Shown here: piece by piece, positions 25,163 through 34,259 of the stretch
How positions within the stretch are numbered: the first letter of the stretch is position 1
How the letters are laid out: every line of letters starts with the position of its first letter
Assembly: GCA_015152555.1 (NCBI GenBank)
Contig: SUTS01000002.1
Location: 1 to 64,000 of the forward strand
Direction of reading: 5' to 3'
Origin: Cyanobacteria bacterium SIG26
GTDB lineage: Bacteria > Cyanobacteriota > Vampirovibrionia > Gastranaerophilales > Gastranaerophilaceae
Length of the DNA stretch: 64,000 bases
Translations under genes and position numbers: made by a program
The notes under the pieces: model-generated
The model's database searches: none
What the model was told of the DNA's origin: nothing
Seen by the model: only the letters and a program-made list of their open reading frames with translations

Positions 25163-25798
25163 TTAGTTCCATTTTGTTCTTGTAGGAACGATAGTAACTA
25201 ATCTACCTTCGCATCCAGGTACTGAACCTTTTACTAATACTAATCCGTTAGCTGCATCTACTTTAACTAATTTCAATTTAGTAATAGTAACTCTTTCGTT
25301 ACCCATGTTACCAGCCATTCTTTTACCTTTGATAACACGAGAAGGAGTTGTACCTGCACCGATTGAACCAGGTTCTCTGTGGTTTTTAGAACCGTGAGCC
25401 ATAGGTCCGCGTCCAAAGTTCCATCTTTTTACTGTACCTTGGAAACCTTTACCTATTGATTTACCTGTTACGTCTACTTTTTCAACATTTTCCAATACAG
25501 ATAATTCAACTTTATCGCCTACTTTGTAGTCTTGTGGGTTGTCTACTCTGAATTCTTGAAGATGTCTGTAGTTTGATAAGTTATTTTTCTTGAAGTGACC
25601 CAATTGAGCTTTTGTCAAGTGTTTTTCTTTAGCTGCAACTGTACCAACTTGGATAGCATTGTATCCATCTGTTTCAACAGTTTTTACTTGAGTAACAACA
25701 GTTTCATCAACTTTAATAACTGTTACTGGGATTGCCAAACCTTGTTCGTCAAAGATTTGAGTCATTCCAACTTTTTTTCCTATTACACCTAGTGTCAT
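25163..25798 (-). CDS. rplC: 50S ribosomal protein L3
   Basis: 211 residues. MTLGVIGKKVGMTQIFDEQG and the GKGFQGTVKRWNFGRGPMAHGSKNHREPGSIG-type W-finger region near the peptidyl transferase centre are present. The C-terminus is a normal VPGCEGRLVTIVPTR. Confidence 0.98.
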   Translation of the reverse strand: MTLGVIGKKVGMTQIFDEQGLAIPVTVIKVDETVVTQVKTVETDGYNAIQVGTVAAKEKHLTKAQLGHFKKNNLSNYRHLQEFRVDNPQDYKVGDKVELSVLENVEKVDVTGKSIGKGFQGTVKRWNFGRGPMAHGSKNHREPGSIGAGTTPSRVIKGKRMAGNMGNERVTITKLKLVKVDAANGLVLVKGSVPGCEGRLVTIVPTRTKWN

Positions 25799-26022
25799 AT
25801 TCTACCTTTCCTGCTTGCCCTACTTGGTGCGAACACATTCCGCCCCGTTTCAGGTTTGCATTTTCTCTTGCGAGCGCTACTTTTGCTTGCTGTTCTTTTA
25901 CCTCTTTGGAGGACTTTCACCTCCCTCCGCTTTCCTCAATGTCTTGAAACACTGTGCGGGTAGTAGATCACATTATTTATGCATAATGCTTATTCAATTT
26001 TCAATGTGGGGTGAGATCAAAA
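25799..26022. other. Long rpsJ-rplC intergenic spacer
   Basis: 224 bp without a gene inside an otherwise tight operon. It contains CTTTGGAGGACTTTCACCTCC (on the plus strand), able to form a GGAGG/CCTCC hairpin that could hide a ribosome-binding site. No homology to the three palindromic elements is visible. Confidence 0.4.
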
Positions 26023-26343
26023 TTATAATTTAATTTCGATATCTACACCAGCTGGTAAATCTAATCTACTTAACTCTTCAGTTGTCTGTTGAGTTGATTC
26101 GTAAATATCGATAATGCGTTTGTGTGTTCTCATTTCGAAGTGTTCACGAGATTTTTTATCTACGTGTGGTGAACGCAATACACAATAAATACGTCTTTTT
26201 GTAGGTAAAGGAATAGGGCCTGCAACTTTAGCGTCTGTTCTTTTTGCTGCTTCTACAATTTTGTCAGCTGATACATCAATTAGTTTGTGATCGTAAGCTT
26301 TCAAACAAACTCTGATTCTGTTTTTCTTTGTGCTGTTTGCCAT
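26023..26343 (-). CDS. rpsJ: 30S ribosomal protein S10
   Basis: 106 residues from [28 protein letters not shown] lies 6 nt before this ATG, and the in-frame ATG 6 nt upstream would abut the [31 protein letters not shown] is diagnostic. First gene of the S10 cluster; S10 also acts as NusE in antitermination. Confidence 0.98.
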   Translation of the reverse strand: MANSTKKNRIRVCLKAYDHKLIDVSADKIVEAAKRTDAKVAGPIPLPTKRRIYCVLRSPHVDKKSREHFEMRTHKRIIDIYESTQQTTEELSRLDLPAGVDIEIKL

Positions 26344-26522
26344 TTGCATTCCTTTTTCTTTTTTCTATGTACTACTTGCCGATTTTGAGTTTTGGGACAT
26401 CATTTCAATTAAAAAATTTGACCTTTAATTCATCTGATACTTACCAGCACCCTTTTACGGCCTCTGAAGTCGCTATTTATAAAATATTTCGGATATTTTA
26501 CACACTATACTTCAGTATACTC

Positions 26523-26551
26523 ATACTAAAACAAACAAAACACACTGTCAA
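26523..26551 (-). promoter_or_regulatory. Promoter of the S10 ribosomal operon
   Basis: On the minus strand: consensus TTGACA (26546-26551), 17-nt spacer, TAGTAT (26523-26528). The leader to rpsJ would be about 170 nt, long enough for regulation. Confidence 0.8.
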
Positions 26552-26615
26552 CCGTGATTTTGCATGTTTGTTTAGATTTGTAACAATAAATTAATAACGT
26601 GATATTTTTACGCAA

Positions 26616-27332
26616 TTATTTCTCAACAGGAGTTAAACCACCATTGCCCCAAGGATAATCATCAGAGATTTTCCATCCGTCTTTTTGAATAACAGCACCA
26701 CAATATCCACCTCGATAATATTGCCAATGTGAATCCCTAACACAATGACGCGTAGTAGTGTACTTACAATTCCCACCTTTCAGTAATATTGAATTTCTAG
26801 AGCACTTAGAACCTGCCAAAACTAATGTGGAACTCTCTTTATCTATCCACAAAGTAAAACCATCAATCCCCATAATATTAGGACTTTTGACCCCATTCAC
26901 ATCAACAACAAGAGTAGGATAACCGTCATTGGCGTTAGCATAATTAAAAACCATACCTTTTGGCGTTGAATACAATGGACGAGTATTTATATTCCACGAC
27001 CAATCTGAATAAGTATATCCTGTCTGCCCATGCTGATATAAAGTTCTCATGTTATATCCGGTTTTTAATTTTGTCGTTCCTGCAAGATATGGAACTATAT
27101 ATTTTTCAGGAACATTTTTCTCTACTGAAAAATCCCATGTACCAACTTCACCATTTTCTGCAACAGACTGCTTTATAGCTTGAGAAAACATACTATAAGC
27201 TACTTGTAATCCGGTAACCGTCTGACGTTTTTTAAAATTAGTATACATATTCGGCAACGTCATCGCAGCAACTATACCGATAACGCCGATTACGATTAAT
27301 ACTTCGACCAGTGTAAAAGCAGCTTTTTTCAT
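26616..27332 (-). CDS. Type IV prepilin-like protein (pseudopilin) with Cys-rich tail
   Basis: 238 residues from MKKAAFTLVEVLIVIGVIGI. The class III signal cleaves after Ala5, exposing FTLVEV with the key Glu at +5, followed by a 20-residue hydrophobic helix. The mature domain is a substrate-like beta fold with several Cys (CSRNSILLKGGNC, CVRDSHWQYYRGGYCG) and ends AVIQKDGWKISDDYPWG. The paralogue at 40253 has a matching IIQDGWKI end. ATG 27332 is chosen because upstream in-frame sequence is dispersed repeat. No pilus machinery gene is nearby. Confidence 0.88.
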   Translation of the reverse strand: MKKAAFTLVEVLIVIGVIGIVAAMTLPNMYTNFKKRQTVTGLQVAYSMFSQAIKQSVAENGEVGTWDFSVEKNVPEKYIVPYLAGTTKLKTGYNMRTLYQHGQTGYTYSDWSWNINTRPLYSTPKGMVFNYANANDGYPTLVVDVNGVKSPNIMGIDGFTLWIDKESSTLVLAGSKCSRNSILLKGGNCKYTTTRHCVRDSHWQYYRGGYCGAVIQKDGWKISDDYPWGNGGLTPVEK

Positions 27333-28179
27333 AAAATAATTATCAAACCCTCTCCTGTCACCGCGGGGGTAAACATTGGACATCTTCCCGCCTCGTTCAT
27401 CCCTCGTCATTCTGAGGGCTTTAGCCCGAAGAATCTCATAAAATTTATCACATTGGAGAGTAGTCAAAAGCCTTACCATAAAGCTATTAGAGGTTACCCC
27501 CCCCCCCTAAAATGTTGCTATATCTGCGTTTCACCATTCTCAACCCTCCGTATTCTTATTCTTCTTTTATTATATCAGGGGGTAAATATTATGGCAATAG
27601 TGAAATTTTCTCAAACCAATGTTTTCATGATAAATTCCCCTCCCTGGATGGACTCTGCCCAAAGCTCCCCTCCCTGGATGGGGAGGGGGTAGGGGTGGGG
27701 TGATGCGAGATAAAATGCGTATCTTTTTTCACCCCTTCCGGCTTCGCCACCTTCCCAATCCGGGGCAGGAAACAATGATGTCACCCCATCCTAACCTTCC
27801 CTATCCATGGAAGGAAATTAGAATCCATACTAAGAACGAGAGTAATATATTAAACATCAAATAAGTGTAAAATTTACAAATGTTAATTAAACTTATTATG
27901 AATTAATATTTTGAGATATTACTTAATGCAAGTATAAACTACATCAAACTTGAGTTTTAGGAAAATTGTTTATTTTTATTACAAAAAACATCGGCAAAAA
28001 GATTTAAATTTTTAAAATTACACTTAAAATTTTTATTGTTTCATGATATCATTATAGAATAATAATTTATAGGGTTAGTTTGTATCAAAAATAGCAAAAA
28101 GGCAGGCTAAAAAAGGATTTCACAGTAATTCCCGATAAGCATGCCCCAAAATCTATAGACTGAGGAGATTTTTAAGAAT
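27333..28179. other. Repeat-rich intergenic region and long nrdD leader
   Basis: Contains a TCATTCTGAGGGCTTTAGCC palindrome (about 27408), a C11 tract (27497-27507), a CCTCCCTGGATGGACTCTGCC repeat (about 27639-27660) and a second CTCCCCTCCCTGGATGGGGA hairpin-like half. From 27830 the sequence becomes AT-rich and carries a 13-bp palindrome TGTAAAATTTACA (27866-27878), possibly an operator for nrdDG. No gene seen. Confidence 0.6.
28139..28154 (+). promoter_or_regulatory. nrdD leader segment complementary to the 1.9-kb structured RNA
   Basis: GCATGCCCCAAAATCT, 26 nt before the nrdD start, is the exact reverse complement of 1865-1880 in the putative structured RNA. It overlaps the region just before the GAGGAG ribosome-binding site, so pairing could affect translation. 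Chance matches of this length are possible in 64 kb. Confidence 0.3.
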
Positions 28180-30444
28180 ATGCAAAATGCGGTTAATAAG
28201 GATGAGAAAAAAAATATAGTCGGAATATCATCGGCACATGTTACAGACGCAATCAGACGTGTGCACGAATCAAATGTAATGTTTACAAAACAAATTGTAG
28301 AAAGTGCATCAAAACTTTTTGACAAAGTTTGTATTGTTAAAAAAGACGGCACAAAAGAAGAATTTAACGTACAAAAAGTTATTGAAGCCGTTAAAAAATC
28401 TGCAACTCGTATGATGATTAATTTTAACGAGGATGATTTAAAAAGAATTTGCGATTATGTTAATAAGAATGTAAATGATCTACACAAAGATGAAATCACT
28501 ATCTGGGAAATTCATAATATTGTAGAAAGTGCATTGGAAAGTATTAACCCAAGAGTTGCTCAAAGTTACAGAAATTATAGAAACTACAAAACTGATTTTG
28601 TTGCTATGCTTGATAAAGTTTACCAAGAAAGCCAAAAAATCATGTACATCGGTGACAAAGAAAATTCTAACTCAGATTCAGCATTAGTTTCAACAAAACG
28701 TTCATTGATTTTTAACCAATTAAACAAAGAATTATATAAAAAATTCTTCTTAACAGTAGATGACTTACAAGCTATCAGAGAAGGTTATATATATATACAT
28801 GACATGTCAGCTCGTCGTGATACTATGAACTGCTGCTTATTCAATGTTGCAGAAGTATTAAAAGGTGGCTTTGAAATGGGTAACCTTTGGTACAATGAAC
28901 CAAAAACATTAGATGTAGCCTTTGATGTAATTGGTGATATTGTTATGGCTGCAGCAAGTCAACAGTACGGTGGTTTTACTGTTCCAGAAGTTGATAAAAT
29001 TTTAGCTCCTTATGCAGAAAAATCATACAAAAAGCAATATGACAGATACATTTGTATGGGATTAACCTTTGAACAAGCAAGACAAGAAGCTATGAAAGAT
29101 GTCTTGAATGACTTTGAACAAGGTTTCCAAGGTTGGGAATACAAGTTCAATACTGTTGCTTCATCTCGTGGGGATTATCCATTTATTACAATGACGATTG
29201 GTTTGGGTACCGGTGAATTTGAAAAAATGGCATCAATGACAATGTTAAAAATTCACGCTAAAGGTCAAGGTAAAAAAGAAAATAAAAAACCGGTATTATT
29301 CCCTAAAATTGTATTCTTATACGATGAAAACTTACACGGAAAAGGTAAAGAACTTGAAGACTTATTTGAAGCAGGTGTTGAATGTTCCAGAAAAACAATG
29401 TATCCAGATTGGTTGTCATTAACCGGTGATGGATATGTAGCAAGCATGTACAAGCAATACAAAAAAGTCATCTCCCCTATGGGTTGCAGAGCTTTTCTTT
29501 CACCTTGGTTTGAAAGAGGCGGAATGAAGCCTGCTGATGAAAATGATGTTCCTGTATTTGTCGGCAGATTTAACATCGGTGCAGTATCACTACACTTACC
29601 GATGATTCTTGCTAAATCCAGACAAGAAAGTAAAGACTTTTACGAAGTTCTTGATTATTATCTAGGTTTAATCAGAAATATCCACATAAGAACTTATGAA
29701 TATTTAGGTGAAATGAAAGCGTCAGTAAACCCTCTAGCATATTGCGAAGGCGGTTTCTATGGCGGCCATTTAAAACCTTCTGATAAAATTAAACCTTTAT
29801 TAAAAGCTGCAACTGCGTCATTTGGTATTACAGCATTGAACGAATTACAAGAACTTTACAACGGCAAATCATTAGTTGAAGATGGTGAATTTGCGGTTGA
29901 AGTTATGGAATATATCAATAATAAAGTAAACCAATTTAAAGAAGAAGACGGTCACCTTTATGCAATATACGGAACTCCGGCAGAAAACTTATGCGGTTTA
30001 CAAGTTCAACAATTCAGAAAAAAATATGGTATTAAAGATAAAGTATCTGACAGAGGATATGTTTCAAACAGTTTCCACTGCCACGTTGGCGAAAACATAT
30101 CTCCAATAAAAAAACAAGACTTAGAAAACAGATTCTGGAACTTGTTTAACGGAGGGAAAATTCAATACGTTAAATACCCGATTTCATATAACAAAGAGGC
30201 AGTAAAAACATTATTGAAACGTGCTATGGAAAAAGGTTTTTATGAAGGTGTGAATTTATCACTAGCATATTGTGATGATTGCGGTCACCAAGAATTATCT
30301 ATGGATACTTGTCCAAAATGTGGTAGTAAAAATCTTACAAAAATAGATCGTATGAACGGATACCTTTCATATTCTCGAGTAAATGGCGATACTCGTCTAA
30401 ATGAAGCGAAAATGGAAGAAATTAAAGATAGGGTGAGTATGTAA
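28180..30444 (+). CDS. nrdD: Anaerobic ribonucleoside-triphosphate reductase (class III)
   Basis: Makes deoxyribonucleotides without oxygen using a glycyl radical. The 754 residues include an N-terminal ATP-cone (about 45-135, VKKDGTKEEFNVQKVIEAV) for allosteric control and the ten-stranded barrel with catalytic Cys (for example RRDTMNCCLFNV). A C-terminal zinc site has CDDCGHQELSMDTCPKCGS, and the radical Gly727 lies in RMNGYLSYSR. GAGGAG is upstream. Its stop TAA shares one base with the nrdG ATG. This is the only RNR in the window and marks an anaerobic lifestyle. Confidence 0.96.
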   Translation: MQNAVNKDEKKNIVGISSAHVTDAIRRVHESNVMFTKQIVESASKLFDKVCIVKKDGTKEEFNVQKVIEAVKKSATRMMINFNEDDLKRICDYVNKNVNDLHKDEITIWEIHNIVESALESINPRVAQSYRNYRNYKTDFVAMLDKVYQESQKIMYIGDKENSNSDSALVSTKRSLIFNQLNKELYKKFFLTVDDLQAIREGYIYIHDMSARRDTMNCCLFNVAEVLKGGFEMGNLWYNEPKTLDVAFDVIGDIVMAAASQQYGGFTVPEVDKILAPYAEKSYKKQYDRYICMGLTFEQARQEAMKDVLNDFEQGFQGWEYKFNTVASSRGDYPFITMTIGLGTGEFEKMASMTMLKIHAKGQGKKENKKPVLFPKIVFLYDENLHGKGKELEDLFEAGVECSRKTMYPDWLSLTGDGYVASMYKQYKKVISPMGCRAFLSPWFERGGMKPADENDVPVFVGRFNIGAVSLHLPMILAKSRQESKDFYEVLDYYLGLIRNIHIRTYEYLGEMKASVNPLAYCEGGFYGGHLKPSDKIKPLLKAATASFGITALNELQELYNGKSLVEDGEFAVEVMEYINNKVNQFKEEDGHLYAIYGTPAENLCGLQVQQFRKKYGIKDKVSDRGYVSNSFHCHVGENISPIKKQDLENRFWNLFNGGKIQYVKYPISYNKEAVKTLLKRAMEKGFYEGVNLSLAYCDDCGHQELSMDTCPKCGSKNLTKIDRMNGYLSYSRVNGDTRLNEAKMEEIKDRVSM

Positions 30445-30932
30445 TGAATTACCATGATATAACAAAAGATGATATGCTTAACGGCGATGGTTTAAGAGTC
30501 GTATTGTGGGTATCAGGATGCACACATCACTGTGAAGATTGTCAAAATCCAATTACATGGGATTTGGCAGGTGGTTTACCTTTTGATGAAGCTGCGGAAG
30601 AAGAGTTGTTCGAAGCATTAGCAAAACCTCATTGCTCAGGAATAACATTTAGCGGTGGAGACCCTTTACATCCATTTAATAGATCCGAAGTATTTAGATT
30701 AGCAGAAAAATGCAAACAACTACACCCTGATAAAACGGTTTGGTCTTATACAGGATTTTTATGGGAAGATGTTAAAGACGAAGAAGGTATAAAATATTTT
30801 GATGTTTTAGCAGATGGCAGATATGTAAAAGAATTAAACGATAACAATTTACATTGGGTTGGTAGTTCTAATCAGCGTGTGATAAATGTGCAAGAGACTA
30901 TACAAACCGGAAAAGTTGTATTACATGAATAA
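30444..30932 (+). CDS. nrdG: Anaerobic RNR-activating radical SAM protein
   Basis: Generates the glycyl radical on NrdD from S-adenosylmethionine. 162 residues; the radical-SAM cluster motif is Cys26-x3-Cys30-x2-Cys33 (SGCTHHCEDCQNP). TFSGGDPLHPFNR is the GGE-type SAM-binding segment, here GGD. Translation is coupled to nrdD by a 1-nt TAATG overlap. Confidence 0.97.
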   Translation: MNYHDITKDDMLNGDGLRVVLWVSGCTHHCEDCQNPITWDLAGGLPFDEAAEEELFEALAKPHCSGITFSGGDPLHPFNRSEVFRLAEKCKQLHPDKTVWSYTGFLWEDVKDEEGIKYFDVLADGRYVKELNDNNLHWVGSSNQRVINVQETIQTGKVVLHE

Positions 30933-30936
30933 GTTA

Positions 30937-30964
30937 AATCGGGTTCAAAATTTTGAACCCGATT
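30937..30964. terminator. Bidirectional terminator after nrdG
   Basis: AATCGGGTTCAAAA pairs perfectly with TTTTGAACCCGATT and is followed by TTAATTTT. It also serves the minus-strand gene at 30993. Confidence 0.9.
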
Positions 30965-30992
30965 TTAATTTTCCCATATTACATTTGTTCAT

Positions 30993-31676
30993 TTAATCTT
31001 TGATAATACCGAAGAAAACTGCTTCTGCAAATTCTACACCATCTTCCTCGACAGTTTTTTTGTAATCTTCTGTCAGTCTTATGGCAGCTCTTTTCGCTTC
31101 ATCTGGCTCATAGTATAAGCGCGGTTTGCGAAGTTTTGGCTCAGTGTTCCTTTTTGGTCGATCTGTTTCCGCAAACGGGTCGTGGTATTTAACTTTTGGT
31201 TCATTGTTTCTGTTTGGTAGTTCAATTTTTTTAGGTACAGAAGCTTCTTCAGGAATTGCAACAATTTCTTCTACAAAATTTTCAAATTTATCTTCTTGAG
31301 TTTTTGGAGTGAAGTTTCTGTCAAAGTCACGTTTGTTTTTTAGTGCTGTTGACATTCTTTTTGGGCTTTTACCTTTTTGAGAGAAATCTCTGTTATCTAA
31401 AAGATTTTTTATATGTCTGTCGATTTCTTCTTTATCAATATTTTCACCTTCAAATTTTTGGTAAACTTTATAACCGATTCTTTTTAATTTTTGAATAAAA
31501 TTAGCATCTTCACTATTAGCAATGGAAACTCTTGCATGACCTGTTTTGCTTTTACCGCAAAGTCCGTTAGGATAAGATTCTACAAGTTCTTTTAATTTTG
31601 CTTTTTTTGCTGAATTAACTCCAGCCTGAGTAATAGGTATCCTATATGTCGAACCGAATGAAACTTTATCTATCAT
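30993..31676 (-). CDS. Lineage-specific protein with N-terminal VSFGS motif
   Basis: 227 residues beginning MIDKVSFGSTYRIPITQAGVN. Residues 20-75 look like a small alpha/beta domain (HARVSIANSEDANFIQKLKRIGYKVYQKF). The middle is a Pro/Lys/Arg-rich disordered linker (DRPKRNTEPKLRKPRLYYEP) and the end a helix. No family recognised. GGAGAA precedes the ATG. It belongs to the group of orphan proteins carrying a [VI][ST]F motif near their start. Confidence 0.65.
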   Translation of the reverse strand: MIDKVSFGSTYRIPITQAGVNSAKKAKLKELVESYPNGLCGKSKTGHARVSIANSEDANFIQKLKRIGYKVYQKFEGENIDKEEIDRHIKNLLDNRDFSQKGKSPKRMSTALKNKRDFDRNFTPKTQEDKFENFVEEIVAIPEEASVPKKIELPNRNNEPKVKYHDPFAETDRPKRNTEPKLRKPRLYYEPDEAKRAAIRLTEDYKKTVEEDGVEFAEAVFFGIIKD

Positions 31677-31828
31677 ATTTTCTCCTTTTTAGTATGAAAA
31701 CACGTAAAAATATTTTTTGCTAAAATTTTGTAAACTATTATTAAGTGAATTATAATATCTTATCAATTTTTATATTTAAATTGTTTTAAATGAAATAAGT
31801 AGTAGTGTTAATGTGAAGGAATTTGATT

Positions 31829-32386
31829 ATGTATTTAAACACAACTAACAACACAGCGTTTGAAGGGAAATATATCTTTCCTACAACAATCAAAACAAAA
31901 GTAGGGAAATATTGGAAAAACCAAGATGTTAATTTTGTAAAAGTTGATACAAGAAAAAATGCAGCCGATGTAAAAACATTACAAGAAGTTGAACAATTAT
32001 GGGAAGGCCAAAACCTTTCAGGTGAATTTAATCGAGTTGCTGAATTATCCAAAGGTGAAGCTAATATTTACGTTCTAACAACCCAAACAAATAATCTTGA
32101 AAAACTTGAAGCAGACAAAATCTTGGGTATGATTGATGTGGCAGGCATTAGAAAAAAAGGCGCTGTTGATATTTATAGAATCGCAACAAATCCTAAATAC
32201 GCATACGCACAAAATACAAGAACTCGTGATAAAAAACATATCGCAAAAGAACTGGTAAATTCAGTTAAAAAAATGTTAGGACCTAAAGCAAAAGCTGTAT
32301 TGGAATTCGCAGAAGCTACAGATATGCCGTTCTGCAAAAGAATCGGACTTGAAACAAGAAATAACGGAAATATTTATACTTTATAA
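31829..32386 (+). CDS. Putative GNAT-like acetyltransferase, lineage-specific
   Basis: 185 residues from ATG 31829 (AAGGA 8 nt upstream; an in-frame TTG two codons earlier is rejected). NTAFEGKY near the start resembles the common N-terminal motif. The C-terminal half fits a GNAT pattern: ILGMIDVAG strand, YRIATNPKYA (beta4 with motif A), KKHIAKELVNSVKKML helix, and MPFCKRIGLE like the terminal FYxKxGF. Substrate unknown. Confidence 0.55.
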   Translation: MYLNTTNNTAFEGKYIFPTTIKTKVGKYWKNQDVNFVKVDTRKNAADVKTLQEVEQLWEGQNLSGEFNRVAELSKGEANIYVLTTQTNNLEKLEADKILGMIDVAGIRKKGAVDIYRIATNPKYAYAQNTRTRDKKHIAKELVNSVKKMLGPKAKAVLEFAEATDMPFCKRIGLETRNNGNIYTL

Positions 32387-32411
32387 TATTGCCAAACTTA
32401 AATAATTATAT

Positions 32412-32441
32412 GATTTTTGCACTTACACCGGTGCAAAAATC
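32412..32441. terminator. Terminator-like hairpin
   Basis: GATTTTTGCAC pairs with GTGCAAAAATC. Flanking A/T runs allow termination in either direction. Confidence 0.7.
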
Positions 32442-32489
32442 ATACTTTTAATGGTCAAAAAAAAATATTTTATGGATTAAAATATGGTT

Positions 32490-33182
32490 ATGGATGGTAG
32501 TAAAAACAAAAATATCAATAACAATATCTTTGCGCAAAAACCAAATATCTCCGGCGCTAATCCTTTTAGTGCAAATTTTAACCCCGAAAACATTACTGCC
32601 CCTAAATCCGAAAAACTCATAACTAATCCGGTAAAACGGCTTAACGGTTACGATTCTACTATCCTAAATCAAACCAATTTTGAAAACGAAAACACTGATG
32701 AATTAAGTATTGAATATCGTATCAAAGACAAAGAAACAATATTAAAAGATTTAGATGCAAAAATTAAAGTCGCGGATAATTACGGAACCCAAAACGAAGC
32801 ATTTGGTCTTAAAGCAAAAAAACAAAGAATTCTACAAGAATTAGATACGCTACGTAAACAACAAATTTATGGAGGAACCGTTGTCAGTGAAAAGAAAAAA
32901 AGCCAGCACAACAATACCCTCAAAAATAAAATTCCTATATTATATAAAATACAAACATTTATCTCACGTGAAATTTTGGCAAAATTATCTAAAAAAGTCA
33001 ATTCAGTCGTGACTTTATCTGATTCTTTAGAACAGCTTTCTGAAATAAGTAAAAATGTAGATGAACTTGTTGAAATGAATGTTCCTTATGGCGAAAAAAT
33101 CCAGAATTATGAAAAACTGACCGAATATCTCAACCAAGCAAACCTCATTCATTCAAAAATCTCAAAATCTATGGGAAAATAA
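32490..33182 (+). CDS. Lineage-specific coiled-coil protein
   Basis: 230 residues from MDGSKNKNINNN; a start 6 nt earlier is also possible. TAAAAT ends 6 nt before ATG 32490 with no SD, again a leaderless geometry. The N-terminal 60 residues are Asn-rich and disordered (ANPFSANFNPENIT). The rest is helical with two coiled-coil stretches (YRIKDKETILKDLDAKIKV, SDSLEQLSEISKNVDELVE). No family recognised. Its stop is adjacent to the convergent metallopeptidase-like gene. Confidence 0.55.
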   Translation: MDGSKNKNINNNIFAQKPNISGANPFSANFNPENITAPKSEKLITNPVKRLNGYDSTILNQTNFENENTDELSIEYRIKDKETILKDLDAKIKVADNYGTQNEAFGLKAKKQRILQELDTLRKQQIYGGTVVSEKKKSQHNNTLKNKIPILYKIQTFISREILAKLSKKVNSVVTLSDSLEQLSEISKNVDELVEMNVPYGEKIQNYEKLTEYLNQANLIHSKISKSMGK

Positions 33183-33183
33183 A

Positions 33184-34107
33184 TTAGATATTATCAGGTT
33201 GCACAACTTTGTCGCGGAATTTGTTTGTAATATGCATTGCAAGACCGACAGCAATAGGTAATGTAGCATAGCTAAGAGCCGAATGCCAATGCGTTTTAGT
33301 TACATATTTCTTTGCTAAATCTGTTTTTAAATATTTATTTGCCAGCTTTTGACCTAAAATACTCGCATTAAATTCCTCAATTGCAAACGGAACCATAATT
33401 CCACCGGCTAATAAACCACAATATTTTTTACAAAATCTTCTTATAGGACCCACATTATCTGAAATACGTTGAGACTCATCTTTTTTATTTTTCTTCAATT
33501 CAGGCGTAAGCATTGCATTAATACCAATTATAGGTACAAACAATTTTTTACAAGCCCTTGATGCATCTTTATAAGCAATCAAATACGGATTATTTTTATA
33601 ATCCAAAAAATGTCCATACTCGTGAAAAATAGCAGTTATAAATTTCTTTGAATTAATTGCAATAAAAGGGGTATTAGGTCTATTGTGGCAATAAAAAGCA
33701 TTTTTACCTTCCGAAATTTTCTTTTGCACCTTATCAACAGCATTAAGACTCCGTCTCTTTAAATAAGATAGACGAAATTTATCAAACAAATCAGAATTTT
33801 TAAATTTTTTATCAAAGGTATTACTTAATTCCTGTTTATATTTATCTACTTGAATTTTAAACTCAGCTTCATTTCCGGCATCATAAACATTTAGTTTATC
33901 GGTATTTAGATCATGGTCTTTAATTATAGATAAAAAAGCATTTTCACAATCACGTCTAACTTCATCCGGTATTCTATTTGCAACAAATAAAGGTTTACGC
34001 GCCTTAGTAGATGCGACATATATTGAATTTTGCAATCTATGATTTAGCAAATACCCACCAACAAGACACGCAGAACTTTCAATCCTTTGACTAATCTTAT
34101 TATCCAT
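33184..34107 (-). CDS. Membrane-associated HExxH metallopeptidase-like protein
   Basis: 307 residues. FITAIFHEYGHFLDYKNNPY (near 155-174) has the HExxH zinc-protease motif followed by an aromatic-rich stretch. One or two hydrophobic segments follow (LLAGGIMVPFAIEEFNASILG with a candidate third-ligand Glu, and SALSYATLPIAVGLAMHI). No Sec signal peptide. SD weak. This is a lineage-specific family with likely zinc-dependent activity; the substrate is unknown. Whether the Glu after the membrane segment is the third ligand is a guess. Confidence 0.6.
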   Translation of the reverse strand: MDNKISQRIESSACLVGGYLLNHRLQNSIYVASTKARKPLFVANRIPDEVRRDCENAFLSIIKDHDLNTDKLNVYDAGNEAEFKIQVDKYKQELSNTFDKKFKNSDLFDKFRLSYLKRRSLNAVDKVQKKISEGKNAFYCHNRPNTPFIAINSKKFITAIFHEYGHFLDYKNNPYLIAYKDASRACKKLFVPIIGINAMLTPELKKNKKDESQRISDNVGPIRRFCKKYCGLLAGGIMVPFAIEEFNASILGQKLANKYLKTDLAKKYVTKTHWHSALSYATLPIAVGLAMHITNKFRDKVVQPDNI

Positions 34108-34185
34108 AAATAATTTAATTCACCCCCGAATTACATATAACACCAGATACATTAAACCCGAAAAAAATTTTTTTTGCTAGTTATA

Positions 34186-34229
34186 GATTGTAATATTTCT
34201 TGATTGTAACACATGTTTGTCTTACAATC
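34186..34229 (+). promoter_or_regulatory. gatA promoter with three GATTGTAA boxes
   Basis: -35 TTGATT (34200-34205), 17-nt spacer, -10 TACAAT (34223-34228). GATTGTAA occurs at 34186-34193 and 34202-34209 (direct, overlapping the -35) and inverted at 34222-34229 (overlapping the -10), suggesting an operator. Confidence 0.55.
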
Positions 34230-34259
34230 TAAATGAGAATTAGCTTTTAAGGAGAAATT

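Noticed and set aside
27333-27479. 49-residue N-terminal extension of the first prepilin
   Set aside because: It spans a TCATTCTGAGGGCTTTAGCC palindrome; class III signal peptides are short and start at MKKAAF.
27830-28179. Riboswitch in the nrdD leader (cobalamin or other)
   Set aside because: I find no conserved box of a known class by eye; only a 13-bp palindrome and the segment complementary to the 1.9-kb RNA.
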